Assembly: GCA_001600615.1 (NCBI GenBank)
Contig: BCKK01000002.1
Location: 2,758,809-2,822,808 of the forward strand
Reading direction: 5' to 3'
DNA length: 64,000 nucleotides
Source: Dioszegia crocea
Taxonomy: Eukaryota > Basidiomycota > Tremellomycetes > Tremellales > Bulleribasidiaceae
Below the pieces are notes generated by a model. The model was not told where the DNA came from, searched no databases, and saw only the letters and a list, made by a program, of their open reading frames with translations. This document shows positions 34,940-46,565 of the stretch, piece by piece (position 1 is the stretch's first letter; each line of letters begins with the position of its first letter). The position numbers and the translations under genes were made by a program.

Positions 34940-35707
34940 GATGATGAGTAAGGTGAGTGAAGGTAAAAGCGATACTTACAAAGACGGAAGCGGGACCATG
35001 GCCAAACATATATTCAGACGCGGTATCGGAGCAGAATTTCGACGCATGCCTTCATGAAGTGGAGCTAAGGCGACGGACCCCACATGGACGGCGCAAGTGC
35101 ACGAGGATCACCGACAAGGCGGAGCGACAAAAATAGCCACGGAGTACGAGGTCATCTCGACGTCTCTCGGACTCTTCTAAGGCGATTCGATTGTTTAGAT
35201 TGGCCGAGACCGCGCTAGAGCCGACGAAGCATATGGTGGAGGAGCGAAATTTTCTGATAAGCCACCGTGACAAATCCTGAAACCTGGATGACGTCATCGC
35301 CCCAGCGCGGATGTTTCGGATGTCTCCGCTGCCACATGCCACACGCTCTGCTTGGGTAGGCTCGAGCCATGCCCCGGCCCGCTTCGAGAGATCTCTTCAC
35401 CGCCGCGAAGAAAGGTTGGGGGATGCGTCGAGCCTACTGATTGAGCTCAGCTGGGGATGGGTGAGTGTGTCCTGCATCGCGGTGGATGTCTTGGACGCAG
35501 ACGACCCGTAAGTCTTCTCGGCAAAGTACTGCCATACGATTGCATGATTATATATACATATGAAACTAAGCTACATTGATCTCAGCCAGGCCACTATTGT
35601 CCTTGAGAACCGAAAAGTCCATTTGCTCCTCGCTCGCATTATACTTAATTTCAGTGTCCGCCGTCGCCGATCATTCCTCAATCTGCTCTTCCCTCCGTGC
35701 CATCATC
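34940..35707. other. Intergenic region
   Basis: 768 bases hold the promoter of the amino acid transporter and the 3' flank of the GMC oxidoreductase gene. Candidate open frames on both strands are short and without family resemblance. Nothing further is seen. Confidence 0.5.
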
Positions 35708-38195
35708 CTATCCCCTTGTCCACTGCTGATTCACATTGCTCGTCCCGCAACCCCACATTTGCACAATGTTCCCGTTTGCCGAACTCCCGCTGGTCAAATC
35801 GAGACACTCGGGCACCGCTTGGAGAGCGATGGTGTTGTCGGACCCAACCTGCCAAGTCTGGGCCGTGTTACGGTCGAAGCATGTCCAGATCTTGAGTCGG
35901 GTGCCGTCTGAAGGGGATGCAGAGCCGGCATCGAGGCAGAAGTTTGTGTTGGCCAGTTTGATAGCGGTCTGACCGGGGGTGAGGGTCCATTGTTGTTGGG
36001 CCTTTCCGTTGCAGTCCCAGATCTGGACGAGGGCCCCGTTGGCGAAGTTGCCGTCGACGACATCGAGACACTTGGATGGTGCTGATCGGGGGTGGATGGG
36101 GACAGCGGTACGGCTTGGTGGAGGTGTGGTGGAGGATGAGGAGGCAGCAGAGGAGGATGAGGTGGGAGTGGAGGAGCTAGAGCTGGATCCGCCACCAGTG
36201 TGTGCGGCGCGGATGATGTCGCTGGCCCGCTCAGCTAGACCGTACATGACCGACATGAGGTGTGCGGAGACCTGGAAGGGAAGAAGCGAAGCATCGACGA
36301 CTCGAAGATTTGTAACGCCGTACTGAAATGTCAGCGATGTACCGAGTGACAAAATGAGAACTTACAAGCTTGTTGTTGGAATCAACACATCCGCCAAGCT
36401 CCCTGCTCATCATTGGTGCCGTACCGATAGGGTGCCAGTTACTCCTGTAGTTGCTCTCCGCCCATTGCGCCCACTGATCCATACTCGCTCCGCTCGGTAC
36501 ACTCCCCGTGCCCGGTGTAGACTCGCCAGTGACGTACTGGCTCAAGGGAGATCCCTCTGAGACCTGACGAGTGAACCTGGCAGTCGCGCCCTGCGCAAGT
36601 CGATCGAAGGGGTTGGCAAAGTATCGGGGGTTGATTGCGTGGTTGTTGGCGTACGGCTGGTTGTCTGTGATCTTTATTGAGCCGCGGCCGAAGGGGAGGA
36701 GGAACCAGGAATCGTAGCCCAGCGTGGAATCGTAGGTGTAGTCGAAGTTCTCAGAGATGGCAGCGTTCTGGTTGAGAATCCAGTCGCGTTGAATCTCGAG
36801 GACTTTCTGGAGACCGGCTGAGGAGGCCGAGTTGGCCGCACCGGCAGAGACCGCATCCTGGACGTAGGATGATAGGTCGTTCTGCAGCATCGAGCGCATC
36901 GTGGATGCGTCGCTTCCAGTGAACATGTCCTGGAAGCGAGGGAAAGCGAGAACCTGGCCGCCGCCGCGTTGACCATTGAAGTTCCAATTGGTAGTCGTGG
37001 TGGTCTGGTCGATGAGGTTGAGACCGACGGGAAGTTCGACTCGCTGCGTGACGCCGGCAGCAGCGAGAACGTCCGAGGGACCGACTCCGGACTGCTGGAG
37101 GATGAGGGGGGTTTTGATCGAGCCGAGCGCAACGATGACTTCGAGGTTGGCTTTGACGGTGTAGGTGACTCCCTTCTCGTCTCTGAATTCGAGACCAGTC
37201 GCTGTTGGGTTCGCGCCGTCAGAGAGGAGAATTCGGCCGACATTGGCGCCAGTCAGGATGGTGAGGTTGGGGCGGGTCTTTGTGTGTAGATATGCTCGGT
37301 CTGGAATGTCAGCTGGGTAGATAGGCTGAGCAGCAGACTCACAAGCATCATTCCTAGTGTTGCCACTCCGCGTGTTGGCAATAGGAGCTGCGCCAGCGGG
37401 ATTACCACAGGTGTAGTCGGTGACGTATGGCAGGCCCGCGTTCTGAACCGTCTGATTGGTCGCCCTTTCAACATCTCGAGGGAGTGCAGCAGGATCGTAC
37501 TGGATCCCGAGGGGACCGTTGAAGGCGTGACAGCTGGTAGTGGAGGTGACGCCGGCTGCTGCTTGCTGAGAGGAGGGTGGAGAGAATGTTTCAGCGCGCA
37601 GCATCTAGATGGATCAGCTTTGTGGCTAAGCACACTGTTGAAAGACTCACGTATTGCTGCAGACTCTGCCAATTGACACCCTGATTACCGACCTGCTCGA
37701 GAGCATCGAGCTGGTAGTCATGTGGCTTACTCCATGCCATACCGTTGATGATGGTACTGCCACCCAGACCTCGGCCGGAGCGCATGGTCTGAGCGGCGCC
37801 ATTGGCAGATGTCTGGGGAACCGTCTCGTATGCCCAGTCGAGGAATGTATTGAATGCTGATTGATACTTGCCAGCATCTATACCGTCAGACTTGAACACA
37901 CAAAAACTGCTGCAGACCTACCAGTCACATTTGAATTCTGCTCCTCATCATACCCAGCCTCAACGACCAAGACCGACCTGCCAGCGTCTTCTGACAGACG
38001 ACTCGCCAACACCGACCCAGTCAAACCTCCTCCAGCAATGACATAGTCATATGTCTTTCCCGCGACAAGAGATCCATCGTAGATGGGCTGTATAGCTCGG
38101 CGGTCGATCCGAGTGGGAGCTGCGAAGGCAGAGGGGGCGAGAGCAAGGAGGATGAGAGGAAGGGAGAAGGAAGTTGGTGATCGCCGAGAGACCAT
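35708..38195 (-). CDS. Secreted GMC oxidoreductase fused to a C-terminal CBM13-type beta-trefoil
   Basis: The start [20 protein letters not shown] is a signal peptide. The FAD motif [19 protein letters not shown] is followed by the GMC signatures [15 protein letters not shown] and [16 protein letters not shown]. The catalytic His lies in [11 protein letters not shown] and the second active-site residue in [11 protein letters not shown]. The catalytic part resembles glucose/alcohol oxidases that pass electrons from a sugar or alcohol to oxygen or a quinone. A Ser-rich linker ([18 protein letters not shown]) then leads to three repeats, each with a CLD start and a Q-x-W end: KCLDVV...QQW, FCLDAG...QTW, ECLDLT...QQW. 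This is the carbohydrate-binding ricin-B-like/CBM13 fold. Introns join QSLQQY to MLRAET and NNKL to YGVTNLRVV. About 745 residues. Confidence 0.9.
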
Positions 38196-38987
38196 GATAT
38201 TGGCTATCAGGGATGTAGCAGTAGAGGGGAGTACGAGAATTATAAGCCGGGTTGTTGTGACCGGGGCGAAAGGGGCAACTGAAAGGATGACTTGTGTGGG
38301 ATGTGTGGGAGGGGAATGTAGGAGATAAATCAAACCCTTATATGTATCTGCAATGTAGAGATCTTACTCTTCCCAAGCACGATGTCATAGCGGTGTATCC
38401 TGCATAGCTTGACGACGGGAGATCCATGCTCGACGAGGTCCGAGTGGGGGACACAGGCACGGGCGGGAAGGTCAAAGCGGACCGAGCTGAGCGGCGATGG
38501 CTGGATGCGGCGATGTCGACCACGACCACGAGGCTATGAGATCTAGACACAGCCATAGCTGGTAGAGCGGCGCGGGAGCCGAGGGAGAGCGAGCGGAGAT
38601 CTCGGTCTGTTCAATGGCGGTGTTGAGCGAGGCAAGGCAAGGCGCAAAGGCGCGGGAAGCAAGGTGTCTCACTTTAAATTTTGGAGCTTGAGGGACATCA
38701 TCGTTACGTCACAGGTCTTACGTTATTTCGGCTTGAGCCGCACCGCCACTTCGGACCCGAATTGAGTGGGGCAGAGTGGGGTCGACCAGGGTCAAGGTGG
38801 AATAGACATCTCAATCACAGTGCTGAGCTCTGAGGATTGATCTTAGATGAGGAGACAATCTATAGTCATACATATTCTATCACGCTAGACAGATCCGATA
38901 TGAACTGATTCTACGATACTGCACAGCCCTAACAGATGTCCCCATATACCTCAACGACAGCTAACTACAACCCATCACTACCGCGCT
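38196..38987. other. Intergenic region
   Basis: The 792 bases between the GMC oxidoreductase start and the aldolase stop contain the oxidoreductase promoter (TTATAA near 38240). No other supported gene, RNA or repeat is visible. Confidence 0.5.
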
Positions 38988-39953
38988 CTAGACCACCCCG
39001 GCCGCCTGCATCGCCGCGTGTACATCATCGTTTGCGCCTTGGGGGAGGGGAAGGAGGGGACTTCGGACTGTGGCGTGGGTGAGGATGCCGCGGGAGATGA
39101 GACCATGCTTGAGAGCAATGGTGCCTTCCATGTGAGAGGGACGGTGGTAGACCACTTTGGTAAGGGGCATGAGCCTATTGTGGACCTCGTACGCCTTGTC
39201 GACGTCCTTGGCTTGGCAAGCGTCAAAGAGCTCCTGCATCGCCTCGGGGACAATCTGACCGTAGCCGACGAGGTAGCCATCGCAGTTCCAGGAGGTGTGG
39301 ATGAGGTACTCGTCGTGGCAGGTGAGGATGGGCTTGCCGGGGCAGCGCTTGCGGATGATGGGGACCTCGGTATCCCAGCGGGTCATGTCCCGTACGCCAT
39401 TTTTGAGAGCAAAGACGTACGGCTGGGAGAGGATGTCGAGCTGGGTTTGGAGGTCGAGGGTGGCTTTGGTGGCCTGGGGGTACTGGAAGAGGATGAGGGG
39501 GAGGTTGGAGGCGTCCCAGATGTCCTGGTATCGCTGCTGGGGTGCGCCCTTCTGGTAACCGAAGCGGAGCCAGCCGTGGGAGGGGTAGACGAGACCGGCC
39601 GATGCCCCTGCTTCCTTCGCCGCCCTAGCCTCGAGACCAGCAACGTAGCTGCCCTCGGACGTGATCCCCGCAATGATCGGGATCTTCCCATCAACCGCCT
39701 TGACAAACGCCTTGATCAACTGCACCTTCTCGTCTGAGGTGAGTGCAGTACCCTCGCCAGCGTGACCAAGGACGAGGATGGACTTCATGTTGGGTACACC
39801 GAGGAACAGCTTGCAGATGCGGTCGATGGCCTCAAAGTCAATGGCGCCTTCGGGGGTGAAAGGGGTGACAGCGGCAGGGGAGACACCACGGAGGTCAAAG
39901 CCGATCTCAGCATGGTTGCCGTTGGAGGTGTGGTTGACGGTGGAGATGGGCAT
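38988..39953 (-). CDS. DHDPS/KDG-type aldolase (class I, Schiff-base)
   Basis: A single exon of 321 residues. It belongs to the dihydrodipicolinate synthase/N-acetylneuraminate lyase family, which forms a Schiff base to cleave or make 2-keto acids. GVSPAAVTPFTPEGAIDF is the family N-terminus. The usual GTTGE motif appears as VLGHAGEGTALTSDE. The Tyr-containing LILFQYPQATKATLD and the Schiff-base Lys in YVFALKNGVRDMTRW are present. Fungi lack the DHDPS lysine route, so such proteins more often cleave 2-keto-3-deoxy sugar acids, for example GaaC in galacturonate breakdown. The start at 39953 (MPISTVNHTS) is preferred over a Met 28 codons upstream, whose extension is low-complexity Pro/Asn. A TATATA box lies at about 40063-40068. 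Its promoter is shared with the divergent Zn2Cys6 gene. Confidence 0.88.
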   Translation of the reverse strand: MPISTVNHTSNGNHAEIGFDLRGVSPAAVTPFTPEGAIDFEAIDRICKLFLGVPNMKSILVLGHAGEGTALTSDEKVQLIKAFVKAVDGKIPIIAGITSEGSYVAGLEARAAKEAGASAGLVYPSHGWLRFGYQKGAPQQRYQDIWDASNLPLILFQYPQATKATLDLQTQLDILSQPYVFALKNGVRDMTRWDTEVPIIRKRCPGKPILTCHDEYLIHTSWNCDGYLVGYGQIVPEAMQELFDACQAKDVDKAYEVHNRLMPLTKVVYHRPSHMEGTIALKHGLISRGILTHATVRSPLLPLPQGANDDVHAAMQAAGVV

Positions 39954-40621
39954 GGTGTGGGATGGATCGGGGTTGGGGTTGGGATTGGTTTGGGTGTGTG
40001 GGCGTTGGGGTCGTGGTGCAGAAAGCAGGGGCGGCATCTACACTTTTTCCTGGAATGAGTGCATATATACTTGACGGCGTCAGTGTACGGTCCATACTGA
40101 CGGTCTGTGCTGCTTAGCGCGGCGGCTGGCGGATAGTGGACAACGATAGCCACCGACCTCATCCGACATCCGCGCCTCCACGGCCGGCGGCATGCCGGCA
40201 AGATGTTCCGCCAGGCGGCTCGGAGGCCAGCAGATCCTTTACGAGATACGAAGGGTTAATGCATACAGCCTCATCGATTCATCTTCTTGGCTGCCGCTGT
40301 TCTACTAGTGCTAAGACTGTCTATGCGATCCTTCGGGCATCCACCACTGCATGCATGCTCCATATACATAGCGGTATCGGTAAGATTGATGTGTTGGCCT
40401 GTGTTACGTAATTCGCAAGTATCTGGAGCGATTTCACGTGACATGACTGCCCCCGGCCCCGCGGCGCCGGGCCTCGAGCTGCAGCTCTGCTGACCAGAAG
40501 AAATATGTCCAGAAATTTACATACAACACTGTCAGCATCACCTCTCTATACAGAAGTAGCAAATCATCGACCTATCTGCATCATATCAACCTCAAGTGTG
40601 GAGTCTCACCATCCACACTCT
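39954..40621. promoter_or_regulatory. Palindrome-rich divergent promoter (aldolase / regulator)
   Basis: Within 668 bases there are two copies of GCCGGC separated by 5 nt (40183-40199), TTACGTAA at 40404-40411, TCACGTGA (E-box) at 40434-40441 and a perfect 12-bp palindrome GAGCTGCAGCTC at 40476-40487. A TATA box is at about 40063. Paired CGG/CCG elements suit Zn2Cys6 dimers and CACGTG suits bHLH factors. Their use is inferred. Confidence 0.5.
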
Positions 40622-42980
40622 ATGCAAGGCGTCGATGGGACCTTCAGTGGTCAGCCTCGACCGATTCCATCCCAATCCCTTCCATCCTCTTCCTCGCAGG
40701 ATCATTTCAGTCCGGATCAAAGTGAGCTTGAGGACGCACTATGAGAGGAGCAAGAACTCATGGCGTGCAGACCTTTCAAAGGGCCGTAAAAAGGTGCCAG
40801 AGTCCCAACGTCAACGAGCCGAGACGAGCTGTGATCGCTGCAAGACGCGTAAACGTCGATGTATCAGAGCACCCGAATCAACAATATGTGTCGGTTGTCA
40901 GGAAATTGATGCACAATGCTTGATCACCCTCCCTCGAAAGCGGCGCTCTACAGCCTCCCAATCCACAAGAGATGCTCTTCTTGCGAGTATCGTCCGCAAA
41001 CTCTACCCCGATACAGACATCGACTCTGTGGCTGGACTATCAGCTTTGGCGGAGCGATTGGGCGTGGATGATGACCTCAGGGCTGGCTCAGAGACTGGAG
41101 TGATGGATGGGATCCCAGAGGAAGGCGGTAGTGTGCCAGGGGCAGGGGACTGTGCGGAGGATACGAGGATGACTGGCTCCCGTATCGAGCGGTCAGACGT
41201 TCCGGAGGGGTGGCTCGTCCCTGCCCCTCGCGGCGGACAACACTATGTTGGCACGTCGTCCCTCATCTACTTTGCTCGCTGCGCTCGCGAGATTGTCGGC
41301 AAATCTACCATGCTCAATCAACCAGCGTTCGATGAAGGCGGTCTTCGTCGGTATATGAAAGCCACCGAATTTACGAAGTACCAAGTCAGCCACACCATCG
41401 AGGCAAATCTTGAGGGTCATCCCGCTACGGTTGCCGCCTTCTCCCCCTCGGCGACCTCTACAAAACCTGACGCAACAACCCCTTCAGCTATTCGGTCACG
41501 CATCCTCGATCCCTCGTTGGCCAACAGGCTCGTTTCCGCCTTTTTCGATCGCGTCCATCCCAATATCCCAATCCTACATCGCGGCGCATTTCAAATGCGA
41601 TTCGAAGAGGCGCGCACGGGAAGGTCAAAGGAGCCGGGATGGACATGTACACTGTACATGGTGTATACGCTGGGAGCACAGGCGCTGGAGGGGGAATTGG
41701 CGGAGGCTCGAGAGATACAGGAGGAGTATCTCTCAAATGTCATCCGGGAGGAGCTCGGACGCTTGGTCTTGACTTCTACTCTGTCAAATGTCCAGGCGCT
41801 TCTACTCCTCTCCCTCTATCAGCATAACGCCGGCGAGAGGAATACGGCGTGGATATTGGTCGGTCAGGCAGTACGAGCTGGAGTGGCACTGGGGTTGCAT
41901 CGAGATGGGGAGAACAACAACTTTGATCCCTTCGAGCGCAACATCCGGCGTACGGTCTGGTGGACCCTCCATTTCTTCGAACAATTCATATCCCTCGCTC
42001 TCGGTCGGCCTTCATTTACAGACGCAATCAAAGTAAATGCCGGTATGCCCGAGGCTTCCTTCGTATCGAGTCTCGGTCTCCCCATCGACCACCTCGAGAG
42101 GCAGGTTTCGCTGTCCGGAATCATAGTCCGGATAAAGCAAGCTGTGGCGGTTGTCTCTGTCCACTTTGCAGAACCCGTCCGCCTGCGCGATTGGTACCCG
42201 GCCATCATTGCCATTCGGGCCGATCTCAAAGGGTGGAAGAACGCCTATCCCCCACTTCCCATCGAACAATCCTATCCACAACCCCAACACCACCGCCAAG
42301 CCCTCCTACTCCTCATCTGGGCGGACTATCTTGAGTCTGTCCTATGCCGGCCCTACCTACTCTGTCGTGTCAATCAAGACATGAAGCAGGGTGAGAGATG
42401 CGAGCAGGTCAACGAGCTCGCAGCGTCCTGCGTGGCAGCGACCGAGGCGTCTGTTGAGAAACTGCTCGTCTTGGCGGATCTCGATCTCCTGGAGGGCTCG
42501 GTGTGGCTGGACTTCTACGCCGTACAGCACTCCATTATGCTTCTCGCTCTCCATGTGCTCGGCCAACCCTCCTCCCCTTCCCCCATCGCCATACGAGAAT
42601 CCACTTCTCGCTTGGTATCTTACGCTCGGCACACCCGCCTCGCGCCCACATACCGCATCACCATGAACGTCGCTTTGCAATTAGCGTTCATTGCTGGGAT
42701 CGCTAGTGATGTCCGTGTCAGCACACGACATCACTCTCCTTCGGGAATGGGGAATCCCACCGAGCAGTCGACGTCATTGTTGCATCTTCCAGCAGCAATG
42801 GACTCAACCCAAACGGATCTAGAGCACTTCTTTGGTCAGCTCCCGCCCGGTTTGCCGGAGATGGGCAATACCGGTCCGCTGAACATGTTCGATGCCGGGT
42901 TCACAGCTGAGAATGGGACCTTGTGGGATTACTTGTCAATGGGAGATGTCGCCAGTGGGGCTTTGAGTACAAATTGGTAA
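40622..42980 (+). CDS. Zn2Cys6 fungal transcription factor
   Basis: Two exons (40622-40722 and 40772-42980) encode 769 residues. The 49-nt intron joins HFSPDQN to LSKGRKKVPESQ, and the start MQGVDGTFSGQPR is the first Met upstream of it. The binuclear zinc cluster has six cysteines: SCDRCKTRKRRCIRAP, then CVGC and a final QC. Basic residues precede it. The middle shows the fungal-specific transcription factor domain, including RLVSAFFDRVHPNIPILHRG and GVALGLHRDGENNNFDPFER, then RRTVWWTLHFFEQFISLALG. Such proteins bind CGG-type elements and regulate carbon or nitrogen pathways. The adjacent divergent aldolase and the nearby dehydrogenase and permease suggest it controls this block. Confidence 0.93.
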
Positions 42981-43129
42981 TAGTTGTATGGAAGGAGAGT
43001 GTGTAGGTAGCCGCATTTGTATTGGTCAGAACGGAGAATTAATCTTAGGGGTTTTATATGTAGACGCAGCCATATGTTGTCATCGCGGCAGGATCGCATC
43101 GTACTTTGGACAAGTGCACTGCAAGACAA

Positions 43130-44096
43130 CTATACATCATGTTGCCATCTTAGCATTCTCTGCGCCTTGGCTGTATCGAAAAACGACCGCCTTGGATTTC
43201 CCTCCCACCAGTCCGCATTCACCTTCTTTACCTTTCCAGGCCAGTGCTTCTCCAACAGATCCAGAGCGCCCATCTCGACACCTCCCGATAACTCAGCCGG
43301 ATAGAAGATCTGATCCGCGGCGATATGGAACGACTCGGCGCCTGACCAACCATCTGACGTGAGGCCTAGCACGCAGCCCCGCACGACCGCATCAACGGAT
43401 GACCAAGACCAAAGACCAGTGTGCTTCACGCTCGCTGTGGTCTCGGTGATGGAGGAGCGGGTGAAGTGCATTCTGATAGAGGCGATGCGAGTGGAAGGGT
43501 AGTATCGGCAGATAGCAGCGGCCTGTTCTTCGCAAGCCCTTGATTTCAGCCCAAATCTCAAAGTTGACTCACAGTTTAGACAAGCTGTACGGATCTTCCT
43601 AGGCTGATCAGCGGGACTCGGTATGGTCTAGAGGCAGACTTACAGGTCGCATCGGGTGCTCCTCATTGATAGGAACATAATCAACACCCCAGTGCTCCGG
43701 CATAGTCCAGCTCAACCCAAGAGCGTTACACGAGCTCGCCTGCACCATTCTGCGCACGCCCAGTCTCGCCGCCGTCTCCATCACATTGTACGAAGCAACG
43801 ACGTTGATATTGTGGACAACTCGCGCATCGAGTCCTGCTGGACTTCGAATGCCGCCGATATGCATGATGGCATCGTAAGGTTCGGGCGTTGAGCCGAATA
43901 GCTTGTCGACGAAGGGGATGGAAGTGAGATCGCCCGTGCTCGACGAGACGCGATCAGAGTACGGCTCAAGTTGGGACTGGACCACGGGAGGTAGAGGGTT
44001 GATGTCAGTCGCTGTGACTCGGTGGCCGTCTTTGAGGAGAGCTACCATGACGTTGGAGCCAATGAGTCCGGCTGCGCCAGTGACGAGTACGTGCAT
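43130..44096 (-). CDS. Extended SDR, NAD-dependent epimerase/dehydrogenase family
   Basis: About 290 residues over three exons. The start MHVLVTGAAGLIGSNVMVAL at 44096 carries the TGxxGxxG NAD(P)-binding loop. An acidic DINPLPP follows beta-2, favouring NAD. The motif IMHIGGIRSPAG and the catalytic Tyr and Lys in DPYSLSK are present. The C-terminal DWWEGNPRRSFFDTAKAQRM is typical of the family. The nearest functional parallel is uronate/aldose dehydrogenase or a sugar epimerase, but the sequence does not decide. It is convergent with the regulator and divergent from the permease at 44568. Its place beside the 2-keto-acid aldolase suggests sugar-acid metabolism, which is inference. Confidence 0.85.
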
Positions 44097-44567
44097 GTTG
44101 ATGTGTGTGTAGCAGGGCAATATCTTGAGGCAAGGTGTAGAGCGATATTTAGACTGAATGCAGGGGCCCATGTACATCCAGCGGACAGTCGCATAGTGCC
44201 AGCTGTGGTCAGTGCAAGCTTGGAGACGTGGATGAAGGCAACAGCAGGCGAATGCTTGTCGGATGGATGGTCCGCCTCCTTGGCGGCACGTTCGGCTGGT
44301 GTTGCATTTTATCCGCCTCAACTTTCTTCCCTTCATCCGCCCGCTAGATATTCCATCGGCTAACTAAATGTCAGCATCTGGGTCGCACCAGCGGACTCCA
44401 GCCGCCCTCTGCGGATCTGAGATCCATACTCGATGGCCAAGACACAAGCCGCAGAGTCCAATCGAGGACATACCCCACACTTGGAATCTTATATATACTG
44501 ACCCCTCCGGGTCCCCATCTACCCCAACTTCGCCCCAGATCTCTACCCCTCAAGCTCATCGTGCAAC
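44097..44567. promoter_or_regulatory. Divergent promoter (SDR / permease)
   Basis: 471 bases between start codons. A TATATA box at about 44490-44497 lies roughly 75 bases before the permease ATG. No palindromic factor site of note is seen. Confidence 0.45.
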
Positions 44568-46218
44568 ATGAGTCACACAGTCAACGCTGCTCCCATTTCC
44601 CTAGTCGAAGAGAAGGCCCAAGCGGCGCACGTCGAAGATCCCGAGGATGTCAAGGGGGACGTCACTGAGCAAGTCACCCTCACAGAGGAAGACGTGAGTC
44701 GCCTGTCTCTCGTGACGGCCACAGCTGATCCATCAGAATGTCAGAATCAGGCGCAAGACCGACAAATATATCCTCTCCCTCCTTGTCTGGGTCTACTTTT
44801 TGCAGATCTATGACAAAACCGTCTTCGGCTACGGCAACACCTTCGGCCTTTCCAAAGACCTCGGCCTAGTCAAGCAGGACTACAGTCTCGCCTCCTCCAT
44901 GACCTCCATCGCTACCCTCTGCTGGCAACCATTCTCCGCCTTCATCATCGTTCGCTTCCCCCCTCGGTACCTCATGACCATCTTTGTCTTCTGCTGGGGC
45001 ACCTCTGCCGCCTGCATGTGCGCTGTCCAGAGCAGTGGCGGTCTCTTTGCCACCCGATTCCTCCTCGGCCTCTTCGAAGCTGCCAACATCCCCCTTTTCT
45101 CCATGCTCACTGCCTCATGGTACCGGCGTAACGAGCAACCCCTTCGTGTCTGCGCTTGGTTCATCACCAACTCTGCGGCGACCATCGTTGCTGCTCTGGT
45201 CTCCTACGGACTGTATGTTTGTCTTTGGCAACCCAGGCTTTGCTGACTGTCCAGTGGCCACACAAACTCGAGCTTCCGTCCTTGGCAATCCCTTTACCTC
45301 TCTGCTGGTATCATCACCGTCCTTACCGCCCCTGTCGTCTGGTACCGCCTGCAGAACGATGTCTACACAGCTCGATTCTGGGCAGATGACTACGAACGGC
45401 TACAGGCGATCGAGCGTCTTCGTGCCAACCAGACCGGTCAGGGTTCGAGGGAATTCAAGTGGAAGCAGGTCAAGGAAATGTTCCTTGACCCCAAGTCCTG
45501 GCTCTTCGCTTCCCTTATCTGCATCCCCAACATCTCTGCCCATGTCGCCAACACCTACGGTCCCACCCTCATCAACGGCATGGGCTTTGACGTCTACACA
45601 TCTACCCTTCTCAACATTCCCTTCGGTTGCCTTCAGGCGATCGCCATCCTGCTTGGATGTTATGCCGCTGCCCGATTCAAGATCAAATCGGCCATGGTCA
45701 TCACCCTTGCCCTCCTCGGTCTCGCGGGCGGTCTCATGCTCTACTTCGGTAACCTCCCCACTGAGCTCAACCGCCCCCTCGCCCTTACCGGCTACTACTT
45801 CCTAGCATTCTCCTTCGGCTCCTCCCCCATCATTTACTCTTGGGCTATTGCCAACGTCGGCGGTCAAACCAAGAAGTCCACCCTCCTATCCTTCATGAAC
45901 TGCGCCACTGCCACTGGCCAGCTCACCGGCCCACTCCTCCTCGACGCTCGGGACGCCCCTCGATACCTTCCCGGAGCTCGATCCCTCATGATCTCCCAAT
46001 GCGTCCTCGTCGCCGCTGTCGTCGCTCAGGTCTGCTGTCTTTACATTCTCAACAAGAAGAAGCGAGCTCAGCGAGTGGCTGCAGGCAAGCCAGAGTTCAT
46101 TCACGATACCTCAATGGATCGTAAATACACCCAAGCCGCACCGGCGTCGGCGGCGGATGCGCTTCTCCCAGAAGATCGGACGGACTTCCAGAACGAGATG
46201 TTTGTGTACGTCTACTAG
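44568..46218 (+). CDS. MFS permease, ACS/Dal5 family
   Basis: Three exons encode about 510 residues. It starts MSHTVNAAPISLVEEKAQAA and, after an intron, NVRIRRKTDKYILSLLVWVY leads into YFLQIYDKTVFGYGNTFG, the altered DRTNIGNA motif of allantoate-permease-like MFS proteins. FLLGLFEAANIPLFSMLTAS and SWYRRNEQPLRVCAWF correspond to helix 4-5 landmarks. The tail is hydrophilic and ends EMFVYVY. Members of this branch import organic anions such as allantoate, hexuronates, tartrate or vitamins. Its position next to the SDR and aldolase makes a sugar acid the leading guess. It is distinct from the tandem pair at 13.9-18.1 kb, as its first-helix motif differs. Confidence 0.9.
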
Positions 46219-46565
46219 GCGGCGGGGGAATGAAGGGAGACAGAAGAAAAACAGAAGCGAAATGATTTGGTCGAATGTGTTAGTATCTTACAAAACGAAT
46301 TCCTAGTTTGTGCGGGATTTACGATAGTGTCAAGAAGTGAATCTGAAGCTTGCATGTATGGATTTGTCAACTCTATATGGTCTCCCGGCTCCTGCAGCTC
46401 TCAAAGCCACAAGGCGGACAGTCTAGCGCTGCTGAGGCAGCTTCATCTGAAACACGGAGATTGAGCGATCTCCACACAAACGCGCTTGATTGCAGATCAT
46501 GATGGCCAGAAATTTCCAAGATCCATGAAGCATCACTCAAACCAAACACAATTGTCATACGCAGC
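46219..46565. other. Intergenic region
   Basis: 347 bases between two plus-strand genes, holding the 3' flank of the permease and the promoter of the mitochondrial carrier. Nothing else is seen. Confidence 0.45.

Noticed and set aside
35708..38195. Ricin-type toxin at the C-terminus of the GMC protein
   Set aside because: Only the carbohydrate-binding beta-trefoil is present. No ribosome-inactivating domain exists, and CBM13 is common in enzymes.
38988..39953. Lysine-pathway dihydrodipicolinate synthase
   Set aside because: Fungi make lysine by the alpha-aminoadipate route. The GTTGE motif is changed, so a KDG-type aldolase is more likely.
35708..46218. Secondary-metabolite biosynthetic cluster
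   Set aside because: No polyketide synthase, peptide synthetase or terpene synthase is in the window. The enzyme types fit primary sugar metabolism better.
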